Below, one piece after another: positions 54,217-63,494 of a DNA stretch of 64,000 bases. Within the stretch, counting starts at the first letter, position 1. Every line of letters starts with the position of its first letter. The position numbers were made by a program, and so were the translations under genes. The notes under the pieces were generated by a model, which was given only the letters and a program-made list of their open reading frames with translations, did no database searches and was not told the origin of the DNA. This stretch comes from Thraustochytrium sp. TN22 (taxonomy: Eukaryota > Sar > Bigyra > Thraustochytrida > Thraustochytriidae): contig JABLUY010000132.1 in assembly GCA_013306675.1 (NCBI GenBank), positions 37,436 to 101,435 on the forward strand, written 5' to 3'.

Positions 54217-55944
54217 ATGCGGGCGGCGCTGGCGACGTCGGTGCTGGGCGCGCCGCCGGCGGGGGCCGGGGGGCGGCGCGCGCGCGCGGCGGGCGCGCGC
54301 GGCGCGGCGCGGCGGCGCGTCAAGCCCGCGGAGGCGCAGCAGGAGGACGAGCACGCGGACGAGGACTCGCAGCGCGCGAGCGCGAGCGCGGGCGGCCACG
54401 GCAAGGTGGCGGCGCTGCACGGCGTGGCGTGCCGCGTGCCGGACACGGTGCTGTTTGAGGACGGCAAGCCGACGCGGTGGCTGTTCACGTCGGCGCAGAG
54501 CGGCGTGGTGCTGGCGCGGCGGCGCGAGCGGCTGACGGAGACGGAGATTCTGCGCGAGTTCGGGCGGCGCGCGAGGCAGGTGCAGCACGAGGAGCAGGGC
54601 GGCGCCTTGGTGGCCGTGGCGCGGTCGCGCGTGGCGGGGCGGGCGCGTCTGCGCGTGGAGTTCCTGCGCGCGCACCAGCTGCTGGAGGTCTTGCAGGACG
54701 CCAAGGCGCTGCGCGCGCTGGTGAGCCTGCAGGTGTGCGTGGGCGAGGGCGCCGCGGTGTACGAGGCGATGTACTGCGCCGGCGCGGCAACGCGCACGAC
54801 GGTGTGGCGGCTGACGGACGACAAGCGCGTGTCGGGCGGGCTGCAGAGCGAGCGCGCGGCGCGGTACGAGGCGGCGCTGGAGCGGCTGCGCGACGCCGCG
54901 AGCCGGCGGCGGCACGTGTACCGCAAGGAAGACGAGGTGCGCATCGCGAGCAAGGCGCAGGCGGTGAACGAGATGCTGGACGCGAGCATGCACGCGCTGG
55001 TGCGAAAGCTGGAGGCGCGGCTGGGCGTCCGCATCGAGCGCCTGCGCGCGGAGTTGGTGGTGACGGGCGAGGGCCCGCCGATCGTAACGCACTTGGGCTC
55101 GGATCTGCTGGCGCGCGGGTCCGGCGACGAGGACTCCGAGGAGGGCGAGGATGACCCGGCGGTGAACGATGCGGCGGCCGAGGAGCGGTCCGAGGCGGAC
55201 CGGCCGGCGTCCGTGCGCTGCTGGGGTCACTATTGCTCGCTGCGCGACGATGCGACTGCGGGTGGCGGCGGCGCGGAGTCGTCGCGACAGCAGGTGCTGC
55301 TGGCGGCGATCGCGCGCGCGCAGGCTCGCGCGGTCGTGGTGGAGCGGTTCAAGAACGGGTTCCGGGTGGTCTCGTTCGACCGGACAGGGCAGCGACTCAG
55401 GCTGGAGGAGGACGTGCTACGCGAGCAGAGCGCGCGGCTTTACCGGCCGGTGGACGTGTGCGGCGCATGCTTTGCAACGTACAAGTTCTTGCACGAGCAG
55501 CAGCACCTGTGGATGGTGCGCGAAGAGGAGGGCGAGCAGCCCAAGGCGCCGGAGTTGGTAAAGTCGAGGCCACGGTCTGCGAGCAGAAAGGCTGCGGAGT
55601 CGCCGGAGACGACGCCGCGGGTGATGGGGCGGCCGCTGCGTCTCGTGGTGCAGGAGCTGGTCAAGACGTGGGAGGGCACGACGCAGGCGGCCTTGGACTT
55701 GTCGGAGGAGCTGGCGGCCAAGAGACGGGTACCGCGGCGCGTGCCGCCGCCGCCACCGTTCCCGCCGCCGGCCAAGTTCACGCTGGACAAACACGAGCGC
55801 CAACCGGCGACGACGATGGTGGTGACGCCTGAGGTGGCAAGGCTGCAAGGCATGCTGTCGTCGGCCATCAACGAAGCGCAGGGTGGCGGGCACCCTTCGC
55901 TGGTGAGTGTGGAGCACGACACGGTGGTACCGGGAACGCAGTGA
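54217..55944 (+). CDS. Large unknown protein with a CGACF motif
   Basis: 575 residues, mostly helical and charged. Visible landmarks are HGVACRVPDTVLFEDGKPTR near 70, a long Arg/Glu-rich helical part (about 105-270), an acidic DEDSEEGEDD patch near 310, a LYRPVDVCGACFATYKFLHE block near 415, and a Pro-rich RRVPPPPPFPPPAKF near 515. The VCxxCFxxY block recalls uncharacterised proteins of oomycetes and other protists, but I cannot name the family. No signal or membrane segment is seen. Its last 50 codons are partially duplicated just downstream. Start at the ATG of MRAALATSVL, since residues above are low complexity. Confidence 0.65.
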   Translation: MRAALATSVLGAPPAGAGGRRARAAGARGAARRRVKPAEAQQEDEHADEDSQRASASAGGHGKVAALHGVACRVPDTVLFEDGKPTRWLFTSAQSGVVLARRRERLTETEILREFGRRARQVQHEEQGGALVAVARSRVAGRARLRVEFLRAHQLLEVLQDAKALRALVSLQVCVGEGAAVYEAMYCAGAATRTTVWRLTDDKRVSGGLQSERAARYEAALERLRDAASRRRHVYRKEDEVRIASKAQAVNEMLDASMHALVRKLEARLGVRIERLRAELVVTGEGPPIVTHLGSDLLARGSGDEDSEEGEDDPAVNDAAAEERSEADRPASVRCWGHYCSLRDDATAGGGGAESSRQQVLLAAIARAQARAVVVERFKNGFRVVSFDRTGQRLRLEEDVLREQSARLYRPVDVCGACFATYKFLHEQQHLWMVREEEGEQPKAPELVKSRPRSASRKAAESPETTPRVMGRPLRLVVQELVKTWEGTTQAALDLSEELAAKRRVPRRVPPPPPFPPPAKFTLDKHERQPATTMVVTPEVARLQGMLSSAINEAQGGGHPSLVSVEHDTVVPGTQ

Positions 55945-55956
55945 GAGGAGAGCCGT

Positions 55957-56065
55957 CCACGAGCGCCAACTGGCGACGGCGACGCAAGGCATGCTGGTGG
56001 CGGCTGGTGAATGTGGAGCCTGAGCATGACAAGATGATTCCAGGAACGCAGTGAGAGCATAGCCG
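55957..56065 (+). repeat. Partial tandem copy of the upstream gene's 3' end
   Basis: cgagcgccaactggcgacgg, caaggcatgctg and ccaggaacgcagtgagag repeat, with deletions and changes, sequences at about 55795-55955 of the preceding gene (cgagcgccaaccggcgacga, caaggcatgctg, ccgggaacgcagtgagag). The copy keeps the final GTQ-stop. It lies in the 3' flank and is not in frame with an intact gene. Confidence 0.8.
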
Positions 56066-56102
56066 CCTGTCTCGCAGTAAATCTTTTACATAGCTTGTCT
56101 TT

Positions 56103-57443
56103 TTACTTGCGGAGCTTGGATGCATCGCGGCTCTTGGAGGCAAAGAGCTCGCGGCGGATCTCGGGCGTGATGAGGTGGTGAAAGTGCACCTTGAGGAGGG
56201 GCTTGAGAGCGTCCTTTTGCTCGTCGGTCATGACGGTCTTGTAGCGCTGCGCGAAGACGAGCAGGCTCTGGTGCCAGAGCACAGGGAGGCGGCGCGTCTC
56301 GTCGCGAAAGGCGAGAAAGTGGAGGACGAGGTTGTCGACGACCTTGTAGGGGAGCGAGTACTTCTTGTCGAGGAGCACGCGCAAAAAGAGCGAGGTGGCG
56401 CCGGAGTAGGGCATGGCGGCCATCTTGAGCATGGCGGCGGCGGACTCGAGCATGGGCACGGAGACCTTGGCGAGCACGCTGCCGATGATGGTGGCCTCGC
56501 GCAGCGTGCAGTCGCCGGCCTCGCAGAGCGGGAGGAGGATGCCCTTGAAGAAGGCGCGCGATCGGTAGAGCGACTTCTTGAGCGCCATGTAGAGGTGGTA
56601 GTTGAGCTTCTTGTTGCTCTGGATGTCGTCGCGCACGGCGGGCAGCAGGACGAGCGCGAAGAAGCGCTGCGCCATCTTGTCGTTGAGGTTGGTGGTGAAG
56701 AGGCGCGTGGCGGCGCGCATGGCCTGCGGGGACCAGTCGTCGGGCGCGGTGTGGTAGAGCACCTCCTCCCAGTTGCGCAGCGCGGGGATGATCTTGAAGG
56801 CCTTGGGGATCTTGCCGGCGCGGTAGCGCGCGAGCAGCTTGCCGATGCTCTCGTAGACCTCGATGACGCGCGGGTTCATACCGGTGCGCTTGCGCTCCTC
56901 AGCGGCCTCCTGCTTGGCGGAGGCCGCGGCCTCCTTCTCGGCGATCTTCTCCATGATGATGTCGCCGAGCGTGCGGCGCGCGGGCGCGGCGCCCTTGTTG
57001 AAGAAGGCCTCCAGCACGCGCTCGTCCTCGGCGTCCACCTTGAGCGCGGCGAAGTCGTCGTGGTTCATGTAGTCCACCTCGAGCTCCTCCTCCTCCTCCA
57101 CCTCTTCGTCCTCGTCCTCGTCTCCGTCGCGGCCACCGGTTGCGCCAAAGGGGATGTCATCGTCCGGGTCGCGGCGCGAGCGGCGCGCGGTCCCGTTCTC
57201 CTCCTCGAGCTGCTCGCGCGCGAAGCTGAGGATCTTACGGCTCATGGAGTCCTGCATGACGCCCTCGCCGCGCTCCTGCACCTGCACGTCGCCGTCCGCG
57301 TCCTCGCCGCCGGCCTCGTCGCGCTGGCGCCGCCGCCGCCGCACGGGCGCCACCTGCTTGCGCGCCTCATCCTCGAGGATCTGCGCACCCAGCGGCGCGT
57401 GCCGGCCGGCGCGCCCGCGCTGCTCGCGCTGGGCCTTGGGCAT
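56103..57443 (-). CDS. BYSL: Bystin (Enp1), 40S ribosome biogenesis factor
   Basis: 446 residues, typical for bystin. The N-terminal basic and acidic segment (MPKAQREQRGRAGRH, later EVEEEEELEVDYMN) leads to the conserved helical core. Landmarks are GKLLARYRAGKIPKAFKIIP, WEEVLYHTAPDDWSPQAM, VLLPAVRDDIQSNKKLNYHL, ALKKSLYRSRAFFKGILLPL, GSVLAKVSVPMLESAAAML and KKYSLPYKVVDNLVLHFLAF. Bystin/Enp1 is part of pre-40S particles and acts in 18S rRNA processing and export. The ATG at 57443 fits the usual start; upstream codons to 57665 look unrelated. It is head to head with the CULT-MRH gene (250 bp apart). Confidence 0.95.
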   Translation of the reverse strand: MPKAQREQRGRAGRHAPLGAQILEDEARKQVAPVRRRRRQRDEAGGEDADGDVQVQERGEGVMQDSMSRKILSFAREQLEEENGTARRSRRDPDDDIPFGATGGRDGDEDEDEEVEEEEELEVDYMNHDDFAALKVDAEDERVLEAFFNKGAAPARRTLGDIIMEKIAEKEAAASAKQEAAEERKRTGMNPRVIEVYESIGKLLARYRAGKIPKAFKIIPALRNWEEVLYHTAPDDWSPQAMRAATRLFTTNLNDKMAQRFFALVLLPAVRDDIQSNKKLNYHLYMALKKSLYRSRAFFKGILLPLCEAGDCTLREATIIGSVLAKVSVPMLESAAAMLKMAAMPYSGATSLFLRVLLDKKYSLPYKVVDNLVLHFLAFRDETRRLPVLWHQSLLVFAQRYKTVMTDEQKDALKPLLKVHFHHLITPEIRRELFASKSRDASKLRK

Positions 57444-57693
57444 GCTGCCGCCCTCCGTCGCGCCGCCCTCTCCGCCGCCGCGGTCGCACGCGCCGGAGTC
57501 GCGGAGTCGGAGTCCGGCTCGAGCTTGCAGAACTGCTGGTCCCGCGCCGCGCCCACCCATCTGGTCTTTTCCCCGCCCGCGCCCCGCTCCTGCGGACGCG
57601 AGGCAAATTAACGCCGCCCAACGTACTTGCAAAGAGATGTGGGACGGGCAAGGCGAGAGTAGCAAGCAATGCGCGAATCAAAGTCGAACCCCG

Positions 57694-58779
57694 ATGCGGC
57701 GCCTGGTCCTGCTGCTGCCGCTGCTGGTGCTGGTGCTGGTGCTGGCGCTGGCCGTGGCGGCGGCGGCGGCGCTGGCGCACGAGCCGGCCGCCGAGGACGA
57801 GGGCGGCGGCAGCATCCGCTGCCGGTCGTGCGGGGCGCACCTGGCGCGCCTGGAGGACGTGCTGGAGCACGCGGGCGAGGGGGGCGTGACGGCGGTGAGC
57901 GACGCCAAGGTGGCGGTGAGCGGGACGTGGGCCGCGCACGACAGCCTGTATGCGGCGCACGAGTGGAAGCTGGCCAGGTGCGGGCAGTGCGGGCTCCAGG
58001 TGGGCTGGCTGTACCGCGCGACGCCGCGCGGGCCGTGCGACCGCAGCTCCGCGACGGCGGGCGCGCCGGAGCCGCGCATCGAGGAGCTCCTTTACGGCGC
58101 CAAGCCACGAGGCGAGAACGCCGAGGAGGATGGGGTGCAAGAGCTCGGCATGGCCTGGGTGTTGGAGAGCTTGCACGGCAGGTGTCTGACCAAGGACCTG
58201 GGCGACCACACGCTGGAGTGGTGCTACGGCGGCCACGCGCAGGTCAAGCGCACGAGCGAGAGCCGCAGCGAGGTGGTGGTGGTGCAAGACTTGGGCGGGC
58301 AGCGTGGCGTCTTCCAGGGCGCGACGAGCGAGGCGCCGGCGCACGAGCTCGGCGGCAAGCGGCGGCCGTACTTTCCCGTCTACCTGGCGGGCGGGTCGGC
58401 GTGCAACTTTGACGAGGACCAGCGCAATCACGCCGAGGTGCACTTGATGTGCTGCGACTCCTTCTCCGCGACGCGCGACACCGTGGACCGACTGAACGAC
58501 CGGCACATGCGCATCGAGCAGGCGCGCTCGCGGGGTCCGTGCTACTTTGAAATGTATGTATGCGTGCCGCGTATCTGCTTGGTGCCGCCCTTTGCGCGCA
58601 TCGCGCAGCAGGTGCCGACGCGCGAGGCCACCCCCCAGCGCCGCTTAAGCCAAGAGGTGCAGGAGCGATGCCCGAACGCCGCCTATTTTTATGCGCTTGC
58701 GCACGCCAGTGTGCTTGAGGATGGCGCGCAGGATGCGCTTTGGATCACGGATGCCAAGCCCATTACTGCGGCGCCCTGA
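57694..58779 (+). CDS. Secreted CULT domain + MRH (OS-9-like) lectin domain protein
   Basis: 361 residues. A strong signal peptide (MRRLVLLLPLLVLVLVLALA) ends near residue 29. Residues about 38-110 match the cereblon CULT/Yippee-like fold: SIRCRSCGAHLARLEDV (first zinc Cys pair), HEWKLARCGQCGLQVGWLYR (second pair, with W, C..C and GW). Residues about 159-300 match the mannose-6-phosphate receptor homology domain of OS-9 and glucosidase II beta: a GRCL start, HTLEWCYGGHAQVKR (Trp, Tyr and Gln/Arg), YFPVYLAGGSACNF (GG.xC), NHAEVHLMCC, and the final CYFEMYVCVPRIC. MRH domains bind mannose-type N-glycans in the ER. There is no HDEL-type tail (ends AAP). A lumenal glycan/ligand receptor for quality control is inferred. 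Confidence 0.75.
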   Translation: MRRLVLLLPLLVLVLVLALAVAAAAALAHEPAAEDEGGGSIRCRSCGAHLARLEDVLEHAGEGGVTAVSDAKVAVSGTWAAHDSLYAAHEWKLARCGQCGLQVGWLYRATPRGPCDRSSATAGAPEPRIEELLYGAKPRGENAEEDGVQELGMAWVLESLHGRCLTKDLGDHTLEWCYGGHAQVKRTSESRSEVVVVQDLGGQRGVFQGATSEAPAHELGGKRRPYFPVYLAGGSACNFDEDQRNHAEVHLMCCDSFSATRDTVDRLNDRHMRIEQARSRGPCYFEMYVCVPRICLVPPFARIAQQVPTREATPQRRLSQEVQERCPNAAYFYALAHASVLEDGAQDALWITDAKPITAAP

Positions 58780-58829
58780 GACGGGAATGCAGAACAGATG
58801 TATCTTATGAATGGATTTCAAGATTGTGC

Positions 58830-59984
58830 CTACTTGAGTGCATGCGTCCGGCAAAACGGCGGCCCTTGGCGCGGGGCGAGCTCGTGACAAAAGGGATTTT
58901 GGCACCGACGCCCGGATGGGGTCGTGCCCTGAGCATGCGTTGTAGATGTGGGCGGCATGGAGCTCGAATCGCGCAGAGCTGGCGACGGCTGCAGCGCTGC
59001 GCGCCGTGCTGCCACCGACAAGATCGAGCCTTTGCGCGTTGACGGCGAGACGCTGGGCGCGTGATCTTCGCAAAGCGTGTCGCGCTTCACACGCTTCGCG
59101 CAGTCTGGAGAAGAGCTGGGCCCCTCGCCTCGATGCGAAGTGCAGAGCCCATCGTGCTGCCCGTGTTTGCTGCAGCCATCTCTCGAGCACTTGATGACTC
59201 TCTTCTTCTTGGGCAAGGCGGGGCGGGTTGGCGTTGCATCGGTCGCAGGAGGTGTCGGCGTCACATCGTTTGCCGTCGCGCCCTGCTTGGCGGCCTTGTG
59301 CGACGCAGCGAGGACAACGACGTTGTTGTTGTTGTTGTTGACCAGGGGCTCGGGCTCTGCTGAAACTTCAGCGTCAGGAGTTGGCGCACGGTGCTCCTTG
59401 CATAGATCGGAGAAGCGCACAGATCTTGTGCAGCCCTCGTGCATGCAGAGCTTGAGGTCGCGGTGCTTGCCGCAGAACCCGCCAGCGAGCGGTGGCTTGG
59501 TACAGCCCTCGCTCTTGCAGTGCCAGAGGTCGCGGTGCCTGGAGCAGAGTCCTCGAATCCTCGAGAGAGCTTTACAGCCATCGTGCTTGCAGATCTTCTT
59601 TTGACCGCGACGCCCTTTGCCGACGAGGTTCGACAGGCCACCGCAAGCTTGTGCACCATCGAGGTTGCTTGGCGAGATGGTCGGTGCATCGTCGGCTGGC
59701 ACGATGGCTGCCGAGCCGTCCGAGTCGTGTAAACCATCGAGGCTGCTTGGCGAGATGGTCGGCGCATCATCAGCTGGCACGATGGCTGCCGAGCCGTCCG
59801 AGTCGTCCGCCTGTGCCGAGCCCGCCTCCTGACGGTGCGAGCGCGAGCCGCTGGCCGCCTCTGTCTCGTCCGGGTCGTCCATGGATGCTGCTGCGGCGTC
59901 CTGCGGCTGCGCGACAAGCCGTCGTCGCTTCGAGAAGAGCCAAGCCAGCGCCGGCACCTCGCGCATGGGTGTGGCGTCCGGCAT
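58830..59984 (-). CDS. WRKY19-like zinc-finger-repeat protein
   Basis: 384 residues from the ATG at 59984 (MPDATPMREVPAL); the frame is open to 60149. A 25-residue acidic unit (DSDGSAAIVPADDAPTISPS) is tandemly duplicated at about 60-110. Then come several small zinc units of form C-x3-GC-x7-8-C-x2-H: CKHDGCKALSRIRGLCSRHR, CKSEGCTKPPLAGGFCGKHR, CMHEGCTRSVRFSDLCKEHR and CSRDGCSKHGQHDGLCTSHR, and one or two decayed ones, the last being CQNPFCHELAPRQGPPFCRT. This repeat is known from WRKY19-like proteins, abundant in oomycetes. The role may be nucleic-acid or protein binding; no WRKY domain is present. A poly-Asn run comes from a TTG/GTT microsatellite. Confidence 0.7.
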   Translation of the reverse strand: MPDATPMREVPALAWLFSKRRRLVAQPQDAAAASMDDPDETEAASGSRSHRQEAGSAQADDSDGSAAIVPADDAPTISPSSLDGLHDSDGSAAIVPADDAPTISPSNLDGAQACGGLSNLVGKGRRGQKKICKHDGCKALSRIRGLCSRHRDLWHCKSEGCTKPPLAGGFCGKHRDLKLCMHEGCTRSVRFSDLCKEHRAPTPDAEVSAEPEPLVNNNNNNVVVLAASHKAAKQGATANDVTPTPPATDATPTRPALPKKKRVIKCSRDGCSKHGQHDGLCTSHRGEGPSSSPDCAKRVKRDTLCEDHAPSVSPSTRKGSILSVAARRAALQPSPALRDSSSMPPTSTTHAQGTTPSGRRCQNPFCHELAPRQGPPFCRTHALK

Positions 59985-60434
59985 GCTGCTCGCTCGTTGT
60001 TGCGCGCGCGCGGCGAAGGGTCGCGACGGCGGTCTGGTTCTGATTGTGAGGCCTGAGCCGCGGTTAGGTACCAACCTGGTCCACTGCAACCAGGAGGTGG
60101 TTAGCTCGGTTTTTCCTGGCAGCGGTCCCACAACCTTAGACTTGGTCAAGGCTCAGCTGGCAGCGCACGGCGGTGCGCTTTTGGAGTTTTTCAAGGCCCA
60201 CCACTCGCAAGTTGAAACAAGCCTTGGCGTAAAGGATCATCAAAGAGAGCGAGAGAGAGAGCGAGAGAGAGACAAACAGAAGACAGACAGAGAGACACGG
60301 GCTCGGACTTGTTGTTGTTGTTGTTGTTGTTGTTGTCATCAACGGGCATTCGTGCAGCCGTAGCGCTTGTGTGCCGTTCTAGGTCTTGTGGGTCCCGGTA
60401 CAGGGCGCTTGGTGCAGGGCGTGCTTTATTTTCG
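59985..60434. other. Intergenic region with microsatellites
   Basis: It contains a (ga)n/(gaga) run (about 60243-60300) and a (ttg)n run (about 60311-60337). No gene is seen, apart from the open extension of the zinc-finger frame up to 60149. Confidence 0.5.
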
Positions 60435-61221
60435 TCAGAGAAAGACGGCGTAAGGCTTGTCGTCACGAAGGATGAGCTGCGCGGAGGCCCACATGCCAAC
60501 GACGGGGAAGAGAATCCAGATAATGTTGGAGCAGACCACGAGAATGAAGATCTGCATGGGCGTGGAGGAGTGCAGTGTCCAGCGCTTGTGGTAGACGTAC
60601 TGCAAAAAGTAGAGCACAGTGCCGTAGAACATTTGGTAAAAGCTGAGGAGACCGAGGATGCCGAGGACGCGCGGCGGCATGAAAGAGTCCTGCAGCGACA
60701 TGCCGAGGCCGTAAATGACGGTGGGTAGCAGCATGGAGAAACCGTTGCCGATGTCAATGGTCCAGCCGAAGCTGTCGCTGGAGACGTACGAGGTGTCCAT
60801 GAGGCCGTAGGTGGACCAGACCTGAGCCCAGTAAGAGGGCCGCAGTGCGTCCGAGAGGCTGACGTCCTGGAAGAGAAAGACCTTGCCGAGCGAGCCAGGC
60901 TCGATCTTCTTCTTCATGCCCGCATACTGGTCGCCGATCAGCTTGATGTTGAAGAAGAGCACGATCTCCCAGGCACAGATGAGCAGGTTGATGGCCAGGA
61001 AGAGCGCGATGGCCGCCTGCACCACGCTCACCACGCCGTGCAGTGCCCAGTGCAGGCCGACGAGCCTGCGTTACGCTTGCGCCGTCAGAACGATGGTGGT
61101 CTTGATTGCGCCGCGCCGCGCCGCATCGCGCGTGCGTGCCGTCCAATCCAGCCTGTCCACAACCAACCTACCCAAGGAAGGGCGCCGCCACCGCGACCAC
61201 CGCGTAGAAGAAGGCGATCAT
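60435..61221 (-). CDS. Multi-pass membrane protein (two exons), unknown family
   Basis: Exon 1 is 61172-61221 (MIAFFYAVVAVAAPFL) and exon 2 is 60435-61065, joined through a 106-bp intron with GTAGGT...CGCAG borders; 226 residues result. Hydrophobic segments lie at about 1-18, 28-55, 120-140, 145-170 and 188-210. Between them is a soluble loop, AGMKKKIEPGSLGKVFLFQD and SLSDALRPSYWAQVWSTYGL. Distinctive are SFGWTIDIGNGFSMLLPTVI and LLSFYQMFYGTVLYFLQYVY, a pattern I associate with unnamed protist and bacterial membrane proteins. Function is unknown. Splicing is inferred from continuity of the hydrophobic start and good borders. Confidence 0.65.
61066..61171 (-). other. Intron of the membrane protein gene
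   Basis: 106 bp, gtaggttgg...gcgtaacgcag, splitting a Gly codon after the second base. A TAAC branch-point-like sequence ends only 4-5 bases before the exon. Confidence 0.65.
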
Positions 61222-62414
61222 CCTCTCGCGCCCCTCGCCGCCGCGATCTGCTCTGCCACGCCCATGCCCTCGTGCAAGTACGCGCCGTCACCGCTGCGCG
61301 CCGACACGCCGACGATGGCGCGAGCACTGCGCAACGCATTTTCATTCACTGCCAAGCTTAACAACGAGCGTCTCCAAGACGCGCTCCCGGCTTCGACGAC
61401 TTGTCAACTAGCTACTGAGGAGTCAGGAGTCCGGACTCGGACGGGGAGGAGAAAGGTATTCATTGTGACCGTGAGCCTTACGGGCACGGCGACTTGGACC
61501 TCACATGTTTGTCTTCCGGTCCGCTGCGTGGTCACATACGTGGCATTCGAGCGAGCAGGTTGCGCGTTAAGGCGACGAAGGGGTCGTGTTCCTGCGTCGA
61601 GCTCAAGCGCAGCAAGCAAATGAGGGCCAAATTAAATTTCGTGGCGCACAGCCACCATGAACCAGTGCACGTTGAAAGCGGACTCTTTGTGCGTGTCGCC
61701 CCAGGCCGCGACAAAGTGGTCGTCGGCTGCTCACAGTGAAGTCAAGGAGACCTTGGTCTGTCAAATCTGGATCATGCCTGAGCTGAGTTGGTTGATACCT
61801 GAGTTGACGCTCGTCTTTGCGCGCCAGACCTCTTTGTCTGCCTGTGACCGTGAGCGCGCAGAATCTCGCAGGCACGAGCATCGCCTTCCCCTCGCTGCGG
61901 CCTGCCCTTCTCCGCCGCCGCCAACTTCACTTCCTCCCCCGCGTTGCTCTCCACAACCGCCGGCCGCGGCCGACCGGCGTCGCGAAGGCGCACAAGTTCC
62001 TGCCGCGCGGCGGCCGCCGCCGTGACGCGCCCAGCGCCCTCGGCGTCCTCTGACAGCGTCTGACAGCCCGTCTCCAAGTCCTTGCAGGATCGCCTGCAAG
62101 TGGCGCGCCGCGCCGCCGCCACCGCCGCCGCCGTCACGCAGCAGTGGCCGGCAGGCAGGCCCCACTGAGCGCCGGCCGGGTTCACTGTTTCGTCGACCGC
62201 GGCAAGTGAAACAACTGGCCGAGGTTCTTGTGCCCCGCCGCCCGCCGCCACGGGCCGGCGAATCGCGGTCGCGCCGAGCGGGACGCGGCGCGGGCGTCCC
62301 GCGAGGATCGACTCGACGAGTTGGATCCTCTGCAGGCCAGCGACGGCGGGTCTGGAGCAGAACCGCAACGAGGCGCAGGGCAAGGACAGGGAGAAGCAGC
62401 AGCGCAGAGGCAGG
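61222..62414. other. Intergenic region, possibly hiding a spliced gene
   Basis: No long gene. On the minus strand ADDHFVAAWGDTHKESAFNV, then HWFMVAVRHEI and a TAA (about 61638-61736), has good coding character and follows an acceptor-like gtgagcag. It can be joined in phase to ADKEVWRAKTSVNS (about 61795-61840) through a gtatca donor. Tentative only. Part of the region is leader of the peroxidase gene. Confidence 0.3.
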
Positions 62415-63494
62415 ATGCTGGCCCGGACGGCGACGGCGGCGCGCGCGCGCGCGGCGCGCGCGGCGGCGCGGCGGTTCCTGAACGCGGAGGCCAAGCCCGC
62501 GGCCGCGGCGGCGGCCAAGGAGGCGCCGCCGAGCGGCGGCGGCGGCGGCGGCGGCCTGGTGCCGCTGCTGGCCGTGGCGGCGGCCGCCGGCGGCGGGTAC
62601 TACTACTACTCGACGCAGATGGGCGGCGCCGGCGACGCCGGCGCGAGCAAGGCGCCCAAGGTCGAGTACAACAAGGTGGCGGAGAGCATCGCCGCGGCGC
62701 TGGACGACCCGGATCACGACGACGGCTCGCTGGGCCCGACGTTCCTGCGCCTGGCCTGGCACTCGTCCGGCACGTACAGCAAGGAGACGGACGACGGCGG
62801 CAGCGACGGCGCCGGCATGCGCTTCGCGCCGGAGAGCAAGTGGGGCGCCAACGCCGGCCTGCACGTGGCCCGCGCGCGCATGGAGAAGATCCGCGCCGCG
62901 CACCCGGACATCTCGTTCTCGGACCTGTGGATCCTGGGCGGCTGCGTGGCCATTGAGGAGATGGGCGGCCCGCACATCCCGTTCCGCGCGGGCCGCTCCG
63001 ACAAGCTGGAGACCGCGCCGGCGCTGCCGGACGGCCGCCTGCCGGACGCCGACGGCCGCGGCAAGGCGCCCGCCGCCCACCTGCGCGAGGACATCTTCGG
63101 CCGCATGGGCTTCAACGACGAGGAGATCGTCGCGCTCAGCGGCGCCCACGCTCTGGGCCGCTGCCACCCGGAGGCCAGCGGCTTCTGGGGCCCGTGGACC
63201 CGCGCCCCGACCACCTTCTCCAACGAGTACTACCGCCTGCTGCTCGAGGAGAAGTGGACCAAGAAGACCAAGCACAACGGCAAGAAGTGGGAGGGCCCGG
63301 AGCAGTTCGAGGACAAGACTGGCGACCTCATGATGCTCCCGACCGACCTTTGCCTCCGCGACGACCCCAAGTTCCGCCCGTACGTCGAGAAGTTCGCCAA
63401 GGACGAGGAGGCCTTCTTCCAGGCCTTTTCCAAGGCCTTTGCCAAGCTCACCGAGCTCGGCTGCAAGAACCTCACCTCCGAGCCGGTCTGGTAA
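62415..63494 (+). CDS. Cytochrome c peroxidase-type haem peroxidase, mitochondrial
   Basis: 359 residues. An Arg/Ala-rich start ([20 protein letters not shown]) is a mitochondrial presequence, and a hydrophobic Gly/Ala segment (about 47-63) may anchor or sort the protein to the intermembrane space. The class I peroxidase site is complete: [12 protein letters not shown] (distal Arg, Trp, His), [18 protein letters not shown] (proximal His), GPWT with the Trp equivalent to yeast CCP Trp191, and GDLMMLPTD with the Asp partner. The Trp radical site favours cytochrome c as donor over ascorbate, though the two types intergrade in protists. The last 80 codons are repeated downstream. Confidence 0.92.
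   Translation: MLARTATAARARAARAAARRFLNAEAKPAAAAAAKEAPPSGGGGGGGLVPLLAVAAAAGGGYYYYSTQMGGAGDAGASKAPKVEYNKVAESIAAALDDPDHDDGSLGPTFLRLAWHSSGTYSKETDDGGSDGAGMRFAPESKWGANAGLHVARARMEKIRAAHPDISFSDLWILGGCVAIEEMGGPHIPFRAGRSDKLETAPALPDGRLPDADGRGKAPAAHLREDIFGRMGFNDEEIVALSGAHALGRCHPEASGFWGPWTRAPTTFSNEYYRLLLEEKWTKKTKHNGKKWEGPEQFEDKTGDLMMLPTDLCLRDDPKFRPYVEKFAKDEEAFFQAFSKAFAKLTELGCKNLTSEPVW

Noticed and set aside
58764-58779. ER-retention signal on the CULT-MRH protein
   Set aside because: The C-terminus reads DAKPITAAP, not KDEL or HDEL. Retention would need another mechanism.
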